From assembly GCF_000474745.1 (NCBI RefSeq), contig NZ_ASJR01000002.1, positions 62,001 through 126,000 of the forward strand: a stretch of 64,000 nucleotides of DNA. The letters run 5' to 3'. A model generated the notes under the pieces. That model searched no databases. It had not been told where the DNA came from and saw only the letters and a program-made list of their open reading frames with translations. Shown piece after piece: positions 18,138 through 26,726 of this stretch. The translations under genes and the position numbers were made by a program. How positions within the stretch are numbered: position 1 is the first letter of the stretch; every line of letters begins with the position of its first letter. Source of the stretch: Chitinivibrio alkaliphilus ACht1. Lineage in GTDB: Bacteria; Fibrobacterota; Chitinivibrionia; Chitinivibrionales; Chitinivibrionaceae.

Positions 18138-18640
18138 TGTCCATGCCGTGTCCCTGTTGTAAGGGTATTCTGACAAAGAAAGAGTATGGCTGGGAATGTT
18201 CCCACTGTTCTTTCAAGATACCCTATGTGTATCGTCAAGTGCGTCTTCGGCAGGACGATGTATCTGCCTTGGTGCACGAAGGAAAAACACCCTGGCGGGG
18301 TGAGTGGAAAACACGACGAGGCCGAACTTGTCAGGGAAGGTTACTTGTAAGTAAGGAGTATACGCTTCAGTTTCAGGGGCGTCGCTTTCCCGCAGCCCCA
18401 TGTCCTCTGTGCGGAAGTACCTTGTATGTGGCTGACGCGTATCTTTTTTGTGAACACTGCTCTTTTATTCTTTTTCGCAAGATTGCTTCCCGAACTCTTA
18501 CGCCGAATGAACTCCGTGATCTCTTGAATCGTCGTAGGACAGATATTCTATCGGGATTCCTCAGTCGAGAGACCGGGAAGTTTTTTTCGTGTCGTCTCTG
18601 CTTGGAGCAAGACGGAACAGTGCGCTTTGATTTTGAATAA
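18137..18640 (+). CDS. Stand-alone topoisomerase C-terminal-repeat zinc ribbon protein
   Basis: 167 residues containing two tandem copies of a zinc ribbon plus a beta segment. Copy one: CPCCKGILTKKEYGWECSHCSF, then FKIPYVYRQVRLRQDD, GEWKTRRGRTCQGRLLV. Copy two: CPLCGSTLYVADAYLFCEHCSF, then LFRKIASRTLTPNELRDLL, FLSRETGKFFSCRLCL. This matches the repeat found at the C-terminus of bacterial topoisomerase III-type enzymes (Pfam 'Toprim_Crpt'), but no topoisomerase core is attached. It probably binds nucleic acid. The ATG overlaps the DAHP synthase stop (TGATG), so it is translationally coupled to it. Confidence 0.75.
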   Translation: MSMPCPCCKGILTKKEYGWECSHCSFKIPYVYRQVRLRQDDVSALVHEGKTPWRGEWKTRRGRTCQGRLLVSKEYTLQFQGRRFPAAPCPLCGSTLYVADAYLFCEHCSFILFRKIASRTLTPNELRDLLNRRRTDILSGFLSRETGKFFSCRLCLEQDGTVRFDFE

Positions 18641-18712
18641 ATGCTTTTTTATCCACAAAGAAGACGCTACCCCGTATATTATACACATGGAGTAGTCTTG
18701 GGGAGGTGACCG

Positions 18713-19695
18713 ATGAAAGGTCTGATGATTCTTATCTACATTCTCTTTGTCTCCTGTCGGCAGGACGTCTCTCACGAAGCACCATACGGTAGCTCTGTGC
18801 CGCTGAATTATCGTATTGCACCCCGTGACACGGTGGTGTCACTGTCTGTTCCGGTGGCGGGGGTATTTACGCAGGCGCAGCCTGTACGGGCACCACGTTC
18901 AGGTCGTCTTACGGGGCACTCTATTCCTTTAGGTGCTGTGAATGAGCAGGAGTTATTACTTTTGTGGGAACAGCATGCGGTGTATGGAAAAAAATAGAGC
19001 AGTATTCCACAGAGAAAAAAATTGCACGATTACACTATGTCAATGCAGAGCAGCTTGCTACACAAGAGCGAATTTCGCGGCGGGAATATCTGCAGGCAAA
19101 GAAACGCTTTCAAGAGACAGAAGCACTGCTTCGGGAATATCGTCTCCGTCAGAGACACGCACGACTTGTGGCTCCTCATGAAGGATACTTTCTACCCGCA
19201 GAGAATGTGTATCCCCATGGGTATGTAGCGGAAGGAGAGGTGGTTGGTCAAACTATGCCAGAAACAGAATTTATGCTCACTTTTTCTCTGGAGGAGTATG
19301 TTTTAGAGCAAATTGATACACTTTTTCTTCAAAGGGTGCACGGTGATACGCTTCACGCTTTTTCCACATCACATATTCAGGGAGAGGGAAGCCGACGTAC
19401 CGCCCGTGTTGCTCCCCCTGCTAATAAAATGGAACGCTGGAACAATACGGATTCTCTCCGGCTGACAGGAGCACTTACCCATACTGATGTTGTACCGCTA
19501 TCATCAGAGTTGCTGCTCTCTCGCACCCCCGCTCTTGTCGCCCACGTCGACACAACGGGGGCAGTAGATGTCCGTGAGGCATTTCCCCTTTCTCCCGGTG
19601 GAGATCTCTTTGGTATTTCTTCACAGGACACCCTTTCCATAGCGATTCCTCATATATTGAAAGATTGGAAGAGTCAAAATAAAGTAGTGAAGTAA
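18713..19695 (+). pseudogene. Membrane-fusion (HlyD/RND-adaptor-like) lipoprotein with a frameshift
   Basis: The first frame (18713-18997) begins MKGLMILIYILFVSC, a lipoprotein-type signal, and contains VPVAGVFTQAQPVRAPRSGRL, typical of the first half of a lipoyl-like hairpin domain. It stops at a TAG straight after a run of seven A (18988-18994). The second frame continues without an obvious start and gives a coiled-coil hairpin (KIARLHYVNAEQLATQERI, AKKRFQETEALLREYRLRQ). It then has the second lipoyl half (ARLVAPHEGYFLPAENVYPHGYVAEGE) and a beta-barrel region. One extra A would fuse the two into about 327 residues. It has a strong GGGGAGG ribosome binding site. No efflux pump gene is adjacent. 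Confidence 0.65.
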
Positions 19696-19740
19696 TCGTA
19701 ATGAGCATAGAAGACATATCAGTAAGGAGAGTAAGAACGA

Positions 19741-20730
19741 ATGGAACGTGACATTTCTCGTATCACCGATACGGTGCAGGAAAACAGCAGTTTTGTATCC
19801 AGAATCCGGCAGGAAATGAGCCAAGTTGTTGTGGGCCAGGAGAATATGGTTGATAAGCTTCTTACAGCCCTCATTGCGGATGGACATATCCTCTTGGAAG
19901 GCCTGCCTGGTCTTGCGAAAACCCTCTCTATTTCAACCTTGGCTCGTATTGTAAATACGGGGTTTAAGCGATTGCAGTTTACCCCAGATCTGCTGCCCGC
20001 AGACTTGATCGGTACAATGATTTATGACCAAAAGAACGGTGAGTTTGTACCGAAGAAAGGCCCTCTCTTTTCCAACTTTATTCTTGCTGATGAGGTAAAC
20101 CGAGCTCCTGCGAAGGTGCAGTCGGCGCTTCTTGAGGCAATGCAGGAACGGCAAGTAACCATTGGAGATACGACCTATGCCTTAGAACAACCCTTTCTTG
20201 TTATGGCGACACAAAACCCGGTAGATCAAGAGGGAACATATCAGCTCCCCGAAGCACAGGTTGACCGTTTTATGCTTAAGGTGAAAATAACATATCCATC
20301 GCGGGATGAGGAGATGGCTATTTTACGTACTATGAGCTCTCCCGATCGTCCTCAGATAGAACCGGTTGCATCCGTAGAGGATATTCTTGCTGCCCGAAGT
20401 GTTATTCCAAAAATCTATATGGATCCGCGTGTAGAAGAGTATCTCATCGATTTGGTTATGGCAACGCGGTCTCCCAAGGAATATGGCCTTGCTGATTTTT
20501 CCGAGTATATTGAGTATGGTGCATCACCGCGGGGGACCCTCGCTTTGGCAAAATGTGCACGGGTTACCGCTTTTTTACATGGCCGTGGATATGTAACTCC
20601 TGAGGATATTAAGTCTGTGGGGTTTGATGTGCTGAACCACCGTATTGCCACTACCTATGAAGCAGATGCTGAAAATGTTGTCTGTGAAGATATTGTGCGC
20701 GCAGTATTCGATTCTATCGAGGTACCGTAA
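19741..20730 (+). CDS. MoxR-family AAA+ ATPase
   Basis: Chaperone-like ATPase, 329 residues, of the MoxR/RavA class, which usually helps mature or activate complexes containing von Willebrand factor A domains. The sequence shows Walker A LLEGLPGLAKT (residues 43-53), a sensor-like segment PVDQEGTYQLPEAQVDRF, Walker B FILADEVNRAPAKVQSALLEAMQE and the C-terminal AAA lid (EYGASPRGTLALAKCARVTAFLHGR). It stops directly before the DUF58 gene with no gap, the standard MoxR-DUF58 pairing. The usual BatA/BatB VWA genes are not present here. Confidence 0.93.
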   Translation: MERDISRITDTVQENSSFVSRIRQEMSQVVVGQENMVDKLLTALIADGHILLEGLPGLAKTLSISTLARIVNTGFKRLQFTPDLLPADLIGTMIYDQKNGEFVPKKGPLFSNFILADEVNRAPAKVQSALLEAMQERQVTIGDTTYALEQPFLVMATQNPVDQEGTYQLPEAQVDRFMLKVKITYPSRDEEMAILRTMSSPDRPQIEPVASVEDILAARSVIPKIYMDPRVEEYLIDLVMATRSPKEYGLADFSEYIEYGASPRGTLALAKCARVTAFLHGRGYVTPEDIKSVGFDVLNHRIATTYEADAENVVCEDIVRAVFDSIEVP

Positions 20731-21609
20731 ATGCTTCCCCGTGAGGTTTTGCGGTCTGTCCGCAGGATAGAGATTACAACTCGCTCCATGGTAGATTCAA
20801 TCATGGGGGGAGAGTACAAAACGGTGTTTAAAGGTAACGGCATGGAATTTGCCGATGTTCGACCCTATATTGAGGGAGATGATGTTCGATCTATCGACTG
20901 GAATGTCACAGCTCGTACGGGGGAGCCTTACATAAAGAAAAATGAGGAAGAGCGAGAACTGACCGTCCTTTTGGCCATAGACATGTCTGCCAGTGAAGAT
21001 TTTGGTACCCGTGTACATTTTAAAAGTCGTATGATTGCGGAGCTCGGAGCACTCTTGGGGTTTTCTGCCATACGAAATAATGACCAGGTGGGCCTTGTGC
21101 TTTTTACAGATCGTATTGAACGATTCATCCCGCCTCGGAAAGGGCGCAAGCATGTATTGCACCTCATTCGAGAGTTGCTTTATTTTCGTCCTCGTGGTAC
21201 GGGGACAGATATTACAGCAGCTTTACGGTATATAAATTCTATCCAAAAGCGAAAGGCTGTTTTGTTTCTTGTTTCTGACTTTCTTTCGGAATTTTCCTAT
21301 GAAAGATCACTCCAGGCGACGGCAAGACGTCATGATCTTATTGCGGTGACGGTGGAGGATCGGCGCGAATACGAACTTCCCGCAATGGGACTTGTTGATC
21401 TTGTTGACCCCGAAACGGGAAAAAAATGCGTGATAGATACGGGGAGTCGTCGCGTGCGGGACGCCTTTGCCCGTAAAGCTGCCTTACACCGCGAAAAACG
21501 GCAGGCTCTTTTGAAGAAAAATCGTATTGATACCTTTAGTATTGATACGGAACGGGGCTATGCCGAACCGCTCATTTCTTTTTTCCATAGACGTGAAGTG
21601 CGTGCATGA
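20731..21609 (+). CDS. DUF58 / VWA-like protein, partner of MoxR
   Basis: 292 residues. Its core is the DUF58 motif EFADVRPYIEGDDVRSIDWNVTART (residues about 36-60). It continues into a VWA-like fold with LLAIDMSASEDFG (a MIDAS-like DxSxS), FLVSDFLS and the RGTGTDITAALRYI segment. It probably acts in the cytoplasm with MoxR. It starts immediately after the MoxR stop. A hairpin follows its stop. Confidence 0.9.
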   Translation: MLPREVLRSVRRIEITTRSMVDSIMGGEYKTVFKGNGMEFADVRPYIEGDDVRSIDWNVTARTGEPYIKKNEEERELTVLLAIDMSASEDFGTRVHFKSRMIAELGALLGFSAIRNNDQVGLVLFTDRIERFIPPRKGRKHVLHLIRELLYFRPRGTGTDITAALRYINSIQKRKAVLFLVSDFLSEFSYERSLQATARRHDLIAVTVEDRREYELPAMGLVDLVDPETGKKCVIDTGSRRVRDAFARKAALHREKRQALLKKNRIDTFSIDTERGYAEPLISFFHRREVRA

Positions 21610-21612
21610 AAG

Positions 21613-21638
21613 CCCCGGAGACAGCAACGTCTCCGGGG
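21613..21638. terminator. Hairpin between convergent genes
   Basis: A perfect 10-bp GC-rich inverted repeat (CCCCGGAGAC and GTCTCCGGGG) with a 6-base loop, lying between the DUF58 stop (21609) and the convergent outer-membrane gene stop (21645). Neither side has a long T tract, so it may be a weak or bidirectional terminator or an mRNA-end stabiliser. Confidence 0.6.
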
Positions 21639-21644
21639 AGTAAC

Positions 21645-23234
21645 TTACTCGTTTGTGGGAATGTTGAATATGAGATCCATGTTCAGCGCAATTCCAGAAG
21701 TGGTCTCGTCGTCTTCACCAGGAGTTGAAAAGACTTGTTCGAGGAATGCCGCATTGGCATGAAGCTCCATACGTCCATCGTTAAAATGTCCTCGGAGCCC
21801 TGTGGCTATATTTCTTGTACGTACTTCTGTTTGGTACTCTTCCCACGGTGCATACCGAAACCGTTGGCTCTCTGTGCGAGCATCAGTGATGTATGATCCA
21901 AAATCAGAACTATACCATGAGCGGTTCAGGCTGTTTTCTTGCTTGAGAAGAAAAGAAAAATCTATATAGAGACGATTATCTTGGGAAAAATCTGTGCCAG
22001 ACATATTGTGGATTCCCAAGGAAAACCCCGTATTAAAACGGTGATACCCATCATTATCATCCACGTCATGCTGAAGTTCTTCCCCGGTGAGATCAAGATT
22101 TAAGGTGCTAAACTGATATTCGGAGAAAAGATCCAAGGCAGGGGTAAGGTGTATGGAGAAGCCCGTTCCTGCAGAGAAAGAGGTTTCGCGCCAGTCATAC
22201 CCTGATATTTCGCCGTTGTATGAAAAAGGGTAGTTGTCTGATCCAGGTACCATCCTGCGTTTACTGGCGTGGGTAATGCCCAGCTCAACGGCGGGAGAGA
22301 AGAGTCGCTCACCACCAAAGGTATCAAGGTAGAGTCCCCAGATACTTTTAAGATGCGCCGTGAGAGAGTCCGTTACCAAGGCATCGGCATCATCAATTTT
22401 GTCAGGTCGAATCTCGGTTTGAATTGTATTGTCGAGGGGGATGAAAGATCCGCTTGAGGCGTCATTTCGTGCTGAATAGACAAAATTACTACGAGCATAG
22501 GTAAGGCCAAAGCTTCCCTTATAGGGGCTGAGGTTGTCCTTAATTTCTAATACGGTAGATACGCGGGGGAACTCTATATCGAAAAAGGCATCCCGCATGG
22601 GATTGGCATTGCTTCGGTTTTCATGGTCTAAGGAATCATATCGAGCAGAAAGACCACCGGAAAACGTGAGAGTTGCTATTTCATGTATCACCGTCCCCAT
22701 CATTACTTCAAGATTGTCCAAATGGTAGTAATTCCGGGTGCTTTCACTGGTGCTTTCTTCTACCCGACCCGCAGCACCATCAAAATCAAAGCCGAATCGA
22801 AACGATTCATCCTCTGCTTGGGAGATCCAGGAAACCCCAAAGTCATGTTTTATGGTAGAAAGCTCTTCTGCCCCGGAAGGGGTACGTTTTGCTGGGGTAA
22901 TACCGTAATAGACAGAGAAGTACTTTTCCCCGGGGGTACCAACCATAAAATGCGGCGCAAGAATGGAGTTGCTTGTTATGTCTTGGTCATCACTGTCTAT
23001 AGATAGGTTTCTCCACTGTAAGGCTGTTATGATCGGAGTCGTACGAGTGTCTAAGAGCCCGGTTACAAGGCCAAAATGGTCGTAGGTATTGTAGTTTTTC
23101 CGATCGGTAATGGTACGATCATAGGTTGCCCGACTTCGTTGTTGTACCCGACTGCTTCGCCCTTTGGGTAAAACTTCTTTTGCGGAAATAATTGTTGCAC
23201 CTATGAGGAGGAGCAACATGGCTGTTTTTCTCAT
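21645..23234 (-). CDS. Predicted outer-membrane beta-barrel protein, unknown function
   Basis: 529 residues with a signal peptide (MRKTAMLLLLIGATIISA, then KEVL). The mature part is built of alternating strands with aromatic girdle residues, for example KYFSVYYGIT, TLTFSGGLSARYDS, GSFGLTYARSNFVYSARN, LYIDFSFLL and HFNDGRMELHANAAFLEQVF. This is a porin-like or barrel pattern, but the final residues FNIPTNE are not a classical C-terminal barrel signature. I do not recognise a family. It is followed on the same strand by nothing closer than the 21613-21638 hairpin; ybgC lies 21 bases upstream. Confidence 0.65.
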   Translation of the reverse strand: MRKTAMLLLLIGATIISAKEVLPKGRSSRVQQRSRATYDRTITDRKNYNTYDHFGLVTGLLDTRTTPIITALQWRNLSIDSDDQDITSNSILAPHFMVGTPGEKYFSVYYGITPAKRTPSGAEELSTIKHDFGVSWISQAEDESFRFGFDFDGAAGRVEESTSESTRNYYHLDNLEVMMGTVIHEIATLTFSGGLSARYDSLDHENRSNANPMRDAFFDIEFPRVSTVLEIKDNLSPYKGSFGLTYARSNFVYSARNDASSGSFIPLDNTIQTEIRPDKIDDADALVTDSLTAHLKSIWGLYLDTFGGERLFSPAVELGITHASKRRMVPGSDNYPFSYNGEISGYDWRETSFSAGTGFSIHLTPALDLFSEYQFSTLNLDLTGEELQHDVDDNDGYHRFNTGFSLGIHNMSGTDFSQDNRLYIDFSFLLKQENSLNRSWYSSDFGSYITDARTESQRFRYAPWEEYQTEVRTRNIATGLRGHFNDGRMELHANAAFLEQVFSTPGEDDETTSGIALNMDLIFNIPTNE

Positions 23235-23255
23235 TATAAACCTCTCTTCAAAAAA

Positions 23256-23657
23256 TTAGTTCGATGGAGTAAGATAGGGGTGTAAGGTGTCATAATAGTG
23301 GTCATCAACACGGGTTACCTTCATGGTGGCACTGTTTACTGCCACAAGTTTTAGGTGTGCACTACAGCATAGGGTGTCCTCGTGCGTATAAATACGATTT
23401 TTAAACCCTGTGCGGTAGGTGGTGAGTTCTGTAAGATCTGTTTCCACCCGCAATAGATCGTTATACCGTGCGGGAAAACGGTATTTTATTTGAAGCTCCG
23501 TTACGGCGAATACGATATTCTTGTGGTGGTAGGTGTCAAGGTGAATTCCTCGTTCCCGCAAAAACTCTGTGCGTGCTCGCTCCATGTAACGGAGGTAGTT
23601 TGCATGGTATACAACGCCCCCGCAATCAGTATCTTCGTAATATACACGTATATTCAT
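23256..23657 (-). CDS. ybgC: YbgC-type acyl-CoA thioesterase (hotdog fold)
   Basis: 133 residues of the 4-hydroxybenzoyl-CoA thioesterase/YbgC class. The start YYEDTDCGGVVYHANYLRYMERARTEFLRE carries the active-site Asp (EDTDCGGVVYH) and the usual Tyr-His-x-Asn-Tyr segment. In many Gram-negatives ybgC is the first gene of the tol-pal operon; here it lies 12 kb away on the opposite strand. Its ATG overlaps the stop of the sigma-54 activator gene (ATGA), so the two are expressed together. It likely hydrolyses short or medium acyl-CoA; the physiological substrate is unknown. Confidence 0.92.
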   Translation of the reverse strand: MNIRVYYEDTDCGGVVYHANYLRYMERARTEFLRERGIHLDTYHHKNIVFAVTELQIKYRFPARYNDLLRVETDLTELTTYRTGFKNRIYTHEDTLCCSAHLKLVAVNSATMKVTRVDDHYYDTLHPYLTPSN

Positions 23658-25078
23658 TTTTCATCCTTTTCTTTCAATTTTCTCCACAGTGTCGAACGGG
23701 ATATGTGCAGTTTTTTTGCTGTTTCTGAGTAGTTATGTTGTGACAGGCGCAGAGCGAAGTCAATATACTTTTCTTCAACTGCTTCAAGGGGAATAATTTC
23801 CGGACCGAGAACAAAGCTCTCCCTCTCTTTTTCTCCATTTTCAGGAATGGTGTATTCCCCCTCTTTTTCTACATAATAGGGAAGTAGGGCGTGACTTGTA
23901 TGAGAATTGTCGGGAATACCGGGCACGGTATGTTCCGTAAGGTAGGGGGGGAGGTCTTCCTCCGTAATAATGGAGGTTTCTGCCATGATTGTTGCATGTT
24001 CAATAATATTCTCAAGCTCACGAATATTTCCCGGATATGTGTGGTTTCGCAGAATTATCTCTGCGTTTTGGGAAAATCCACGAAAGAATTTGTTTGCCTT
24101 TTCACTATATTTCACGATGAATGTACGGATAAGATGGGGAAGGGTCTCCATGCGCTCCCGTAAGGGGGGGATATGAATCGGGAATACGTGAAGACGATAA
24201 AAGAGATCTTCACGAAAGGACCCTTCCTGCACCATGGTACGAAGGTCACGGTTGGTTGCAGAAATAACCCGTATGTTTGCATGGCGTTCTGTATTTGACC
24301 CGACCGGTTTAAACTTCTTTTCCTGGAGAAAACGGAGCAGCTTTACCTGATTTTGCAAGGAAAGTTCACCCACTTCATCTAAAAAGAGCGTTCCGTCTTC
24401 TGCTTCTTTTGCGAGGCCGTCACGGTCTTTGTCAGCACCGGTAAATGAACCGCGGGTATGTCCAAAAAGCTCACTTTCAAAGAGGTTGTCGGGTATGGCA
24501 CCACAATTTACGGGAACAAAGGGGCCGTTCTGGTTTGATTTGTTATGAATAATCTGTGCAAAAAACTCTTTTCCCGTTCCGTTTTCGCCACTTAAAAACA
24601 CCGTCGCAGAAGAGGGGGCCACCTTTTGGGTAAGACGTAACACGCGCTCCATGCGGGGGCTTTCTCCAATAAGATCATACATAAACTCCTGTTCTTTCTC
24701 TATCATTCGGGCGTAGTTACGCCGCGACTCCTGGATGTGGCTGAGAGCTTGCTCTATGATTTTACAGGAGACAGGAAGTATTAAATAGAAAAGTGCTCCC
24801 GATTGAATTGCACGGGTTGCTTCATCGATGTGAGAAAGGTCGGTAAGAATTACGAGGGGAAGAGTTGCATGGAGTTGGTGAATATAGTGAATGTAGTCTA
24901 TTTCTTGGGTAGCGATAGTTTGAATGTCTATAATAAGGGCGTTGTGCTCCTCTTTTCGCAGGTGGGTAATAGCTCCCTCAATGGTGTCAATTCGCTGCAG
25001 AGATGTATCAATGGAATTTTCTTTAAGCAACTCATCGTATAAGGTTATATTTTCCGTTACCAGTAAGAGTTTGAGCAT
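23654..25078 (-). CDS. Sigma-54-dependent activator with a degenerate receiver
   Basis: 474 residues in NtrC order: receiver (1-115), AAA+ sigma-54 activation domain (Walker [15 protein letters not shown] loop, Walker [12 protein letters not shown]-finger region) and a Fis-type helix-turn-helix at the end ([22 protein letters not shown]). The receiver lacks the N-terminal acidic pair (LLVTEN) and the conserved Lys (YLILPVS), though an Asp remains in ALIIDIQ, so normal phosphorylation is doubtful. The contact loop reads GSFTGA where GAFTGA is usual. Start 25078 has GGAAG upstream; an in-frame extension to 25156 is not receiver-like. It is coupled to ybgC. No recognisable -24/-12 promoter was found by eye. 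Confidence 0.9.
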   Translation of the reverse strand: MLKLLLVTENITLYDELLKENSIDTSLQRIDTIEGAITHLRKEEHNALIIDIQTIATQEIDYIHYIHQLHATLPLVILTDLSHIDEATRAIQSGALFYLILPVSCKIIEQALSHIQESRRNYARMIEKEQEFMYDLIGESPRMERVLRLTQKVAPSSATVFLSGENGTGKEFFAQIIHNKSNQNGPFVPVNCGAIPDNLFESELFGHTRGSFTGADKDRDGLAKEAEDGTLFLDEVGELSLQNQVKLLRFLQEKKFKPVGSNTERHANIRVISATNRDLRTMVQEGSFREDLFYRLHVFPIHIPPLRERMETLPHLIRTFIVKYSEKANKFFRGFSQNAEIILRNHTYPGNIRELENIIEHATIMAETSIITEEDLPPYLTEHTVPGIPDNSHTSHALLPYYVEKEGEYTIPENGEKERESFVLGPEIIPLEAVEEKYIDFALRLSQHNYSETAKKLHISRSTLWRKLKEKDEK

Positions 25079-25146
25079 AGGGCTTCCTTGCTTCGAAAAG
25101 ATGAGTAATCCCGCCGTACACCAGCTAAAATATAACAGGGGAAAGC

Positions 25147-26319
25147 ATGAATTCAAAAACTATGGCAATCGTCGTCCTTCTCTTTGGTACTTTTGTGGTA
25201 CTTCTGCGTGTTTCTTTCTCCCTCGGTGATTTATACGACGTACCCCGCGACTATTTGGAATCCTTTGGTTTTCACTTCCATGCAGACTCCTACCGTATTG
25301 ACCTTCGCGGCCGTTTTGTCTATTCTGATGTCGCGGTACGCACAGAGGATGGACAGGAGTATTTTCGTGCAGATACCATACAGGGGCGCATCCCTCTTTT
25401 TAGAGCGATGCAGCTTCGTCAGACCTTACGGCGTGGTGAAGAAGATGTATGGCCCCGCCTCTTGGATCTGCGTTCTGTGCGCATAGAAAATATATCGGCG
25501 ACAGTGCCCTTTGAAGAGACGGCGGCTCAGGTGGAGCGGGGGAGGCTTGACATAGGCGGCCGTGGAAACAGCTTACGCGGAATCTTTTCGGCTGATCGTG
25601 GGCTTTTAGGCCCCTTTACAGTAGACTCTCTGTCTCTCCCCGTAACCCTTGAAGAGACTCAGCTTATGGCTACGTCAGCCAGCCTGACTCTTGCAGAGGG
25701 AGTATTGACCTTTGATGGATTGTATGATCATGAAAAAAAGGCACTTCAAGGGAATCTTCGCGGTGACTCGCTTTCTTTGGAAGCACTTCTTCCGGAAGCA
25801 CGTTTGGGAGGACAGCTCTCTTTTTCTTTCTCCTCAGATACTCTTACAATTCCAGATATACGAAACCCCTATCGTCTCTCAGGGAACGGGCGATTTTCCC
25901 TTGAAAAGTTTTCCGATTCAGAAAGCGATTACCTCCAGCGGGCCCGGCGGGAGTTGGCGCGCATTGGTATTGCCGACCTTGATTTTGACCACATAGGAGG
26001 AGACGTACGGCTGCGAAACGGGATTGTGGAAAGTCACGAGATCTCCTGCATACACGACTATTACTCCTTACATCTTGCGGGTATGTATCTGCTTGTCCCG
26101 GGAACCTTTGCCTATTCCATAGAGGGGCGTATCTCCCCTGAGTTTCGCACCTATGTACGTCCTGTCATATGGGATGCCCTTATCGAGGATGAAAAGATTG
26201 ATGGAGGACGCCTGTTTTATGGTACCATGGAAGGGCGTCCAGAGGCATATCGTGTTTCTGTTGATGCTGAAATTATAAAAAGAGGGGTTCGTGGATTCTT
26301 TCGTAACATATTCAACTAA
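25147..26319 (+). CDS. AsmA-like envelope protein, unknown function
   Basis: 390 residues with an N-terminal anchor (MAIVVLLFGTFVVLLRVSF) followed by a long beta-rich periplasmic part. Segments such as IDLRGRFVYSDVAVRTEDG, FRADTIQGRIPLFRA, VRIENISATVPF and FTVDSLSLPVTL resemble the repeating strands of AsmA/TamB-like or GspN-like proteins. Such proteins form grooves for lipid or act in outer-membrane assembly. Membership is inferred from pattern only. It is transcribed divergently from the sigma-54 activator across a 68-base gap and is followed by a small helical protein and an M23 peptidase. Confidence 0.6.
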   Translation: MNSKTMAIVVLLFGTFVVLLRVSFSLGDLYDVPRDYLESFGFHFHADSYRIDLRGRFVYSDVAVRTEDGQEYFRADTIQGRIPLFRAMQLRQTLRRGEEDVWPRLLDLRSVRIENISATVPFEETAAQVERGRLDIGGRGNSLRGIFSADRGLLGPFTVDSLSLPVTLEETQLMATSASLTLAEGVLTFDGLYDHEKKALQGNLRGDSLSLEALLPEARLGGQLSFSFSSDTLTIPDIRNPYRLSGNGRFSLEKFSDSESDYLQRARRELARIGIADLDFDHIGGDVRLRNGIVESHEISCIHDYYSLHLAGMYLLVPGTFAYSIEGRISPEFRTYVRPVIWDALIEDEKIDGGRLFYGTMEGRPEAYRVSVDAEIIKRGVRGFFRNIFN

Positions 26320-26369
26320 CCTTAAGTATATTTAGATGGTATGAATATCACTTTTCCGTGGAGGATACT

Positions 26370-26726
26370 ATGGAGAATACATTCTGGGATAATGTTCGCA
26401 GTAGTATTAATGCCGGTGTTGCAGTTTCAAAAGATGCCATCAATCACTATTCACAGCTTGGGAAGTTAAAAATTGAAAAATTTCAGGCTGAAAAACGTAT
26501 TGAAACAGCCTTTAAAGACCTTGGACAACGTGTGTATGATATGAAAAAAGATGGGTTGGACGCGTCCATTGCCGCCGATGTTGCCGTAGAAAGCTTTGTT
26601 GCAGATATCGATGAAAATTATGCTGGTATTGCTCGGCTTGATTCCGAAATTACAGAGTTAAAAGAGCGCGAAGCACAGGAAGAGGAACCTTCTTCACAAG
26701 AGGAACAGGCAAAAAAGGACGCCTAA
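26370..26726 (+). CDS. Small helical coiled-coil protein, unknown function
   Basis: 118 residues, mostly charged helix: SKDAINHYSQLGKLKIEKFQAEKRIETAFKDLG is a likely coiled coil, and the tail (ELKEREAQEEEPSSQEEQAKKDA) is strongly acidic. No signal peptide or membrane helix. ATG 26370 is chosen because GGAGG lies seven bases upstream; a GTG at 26358 is in frame but poorly placed. It abuts the GTG start of the M23 peptidase gene, so the two are one transcript. Confidence 0.75.
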   Translation: MENTFWDNVRSSINAGVAVSKDAINHYSQLGKLKIEKFQAEKRIETAFKDLGQRVYDMKKDGLDASIAADVAVESFVADIDENYAGIARLDSEITELKEREAQEEEPSSQEEQAKKDA

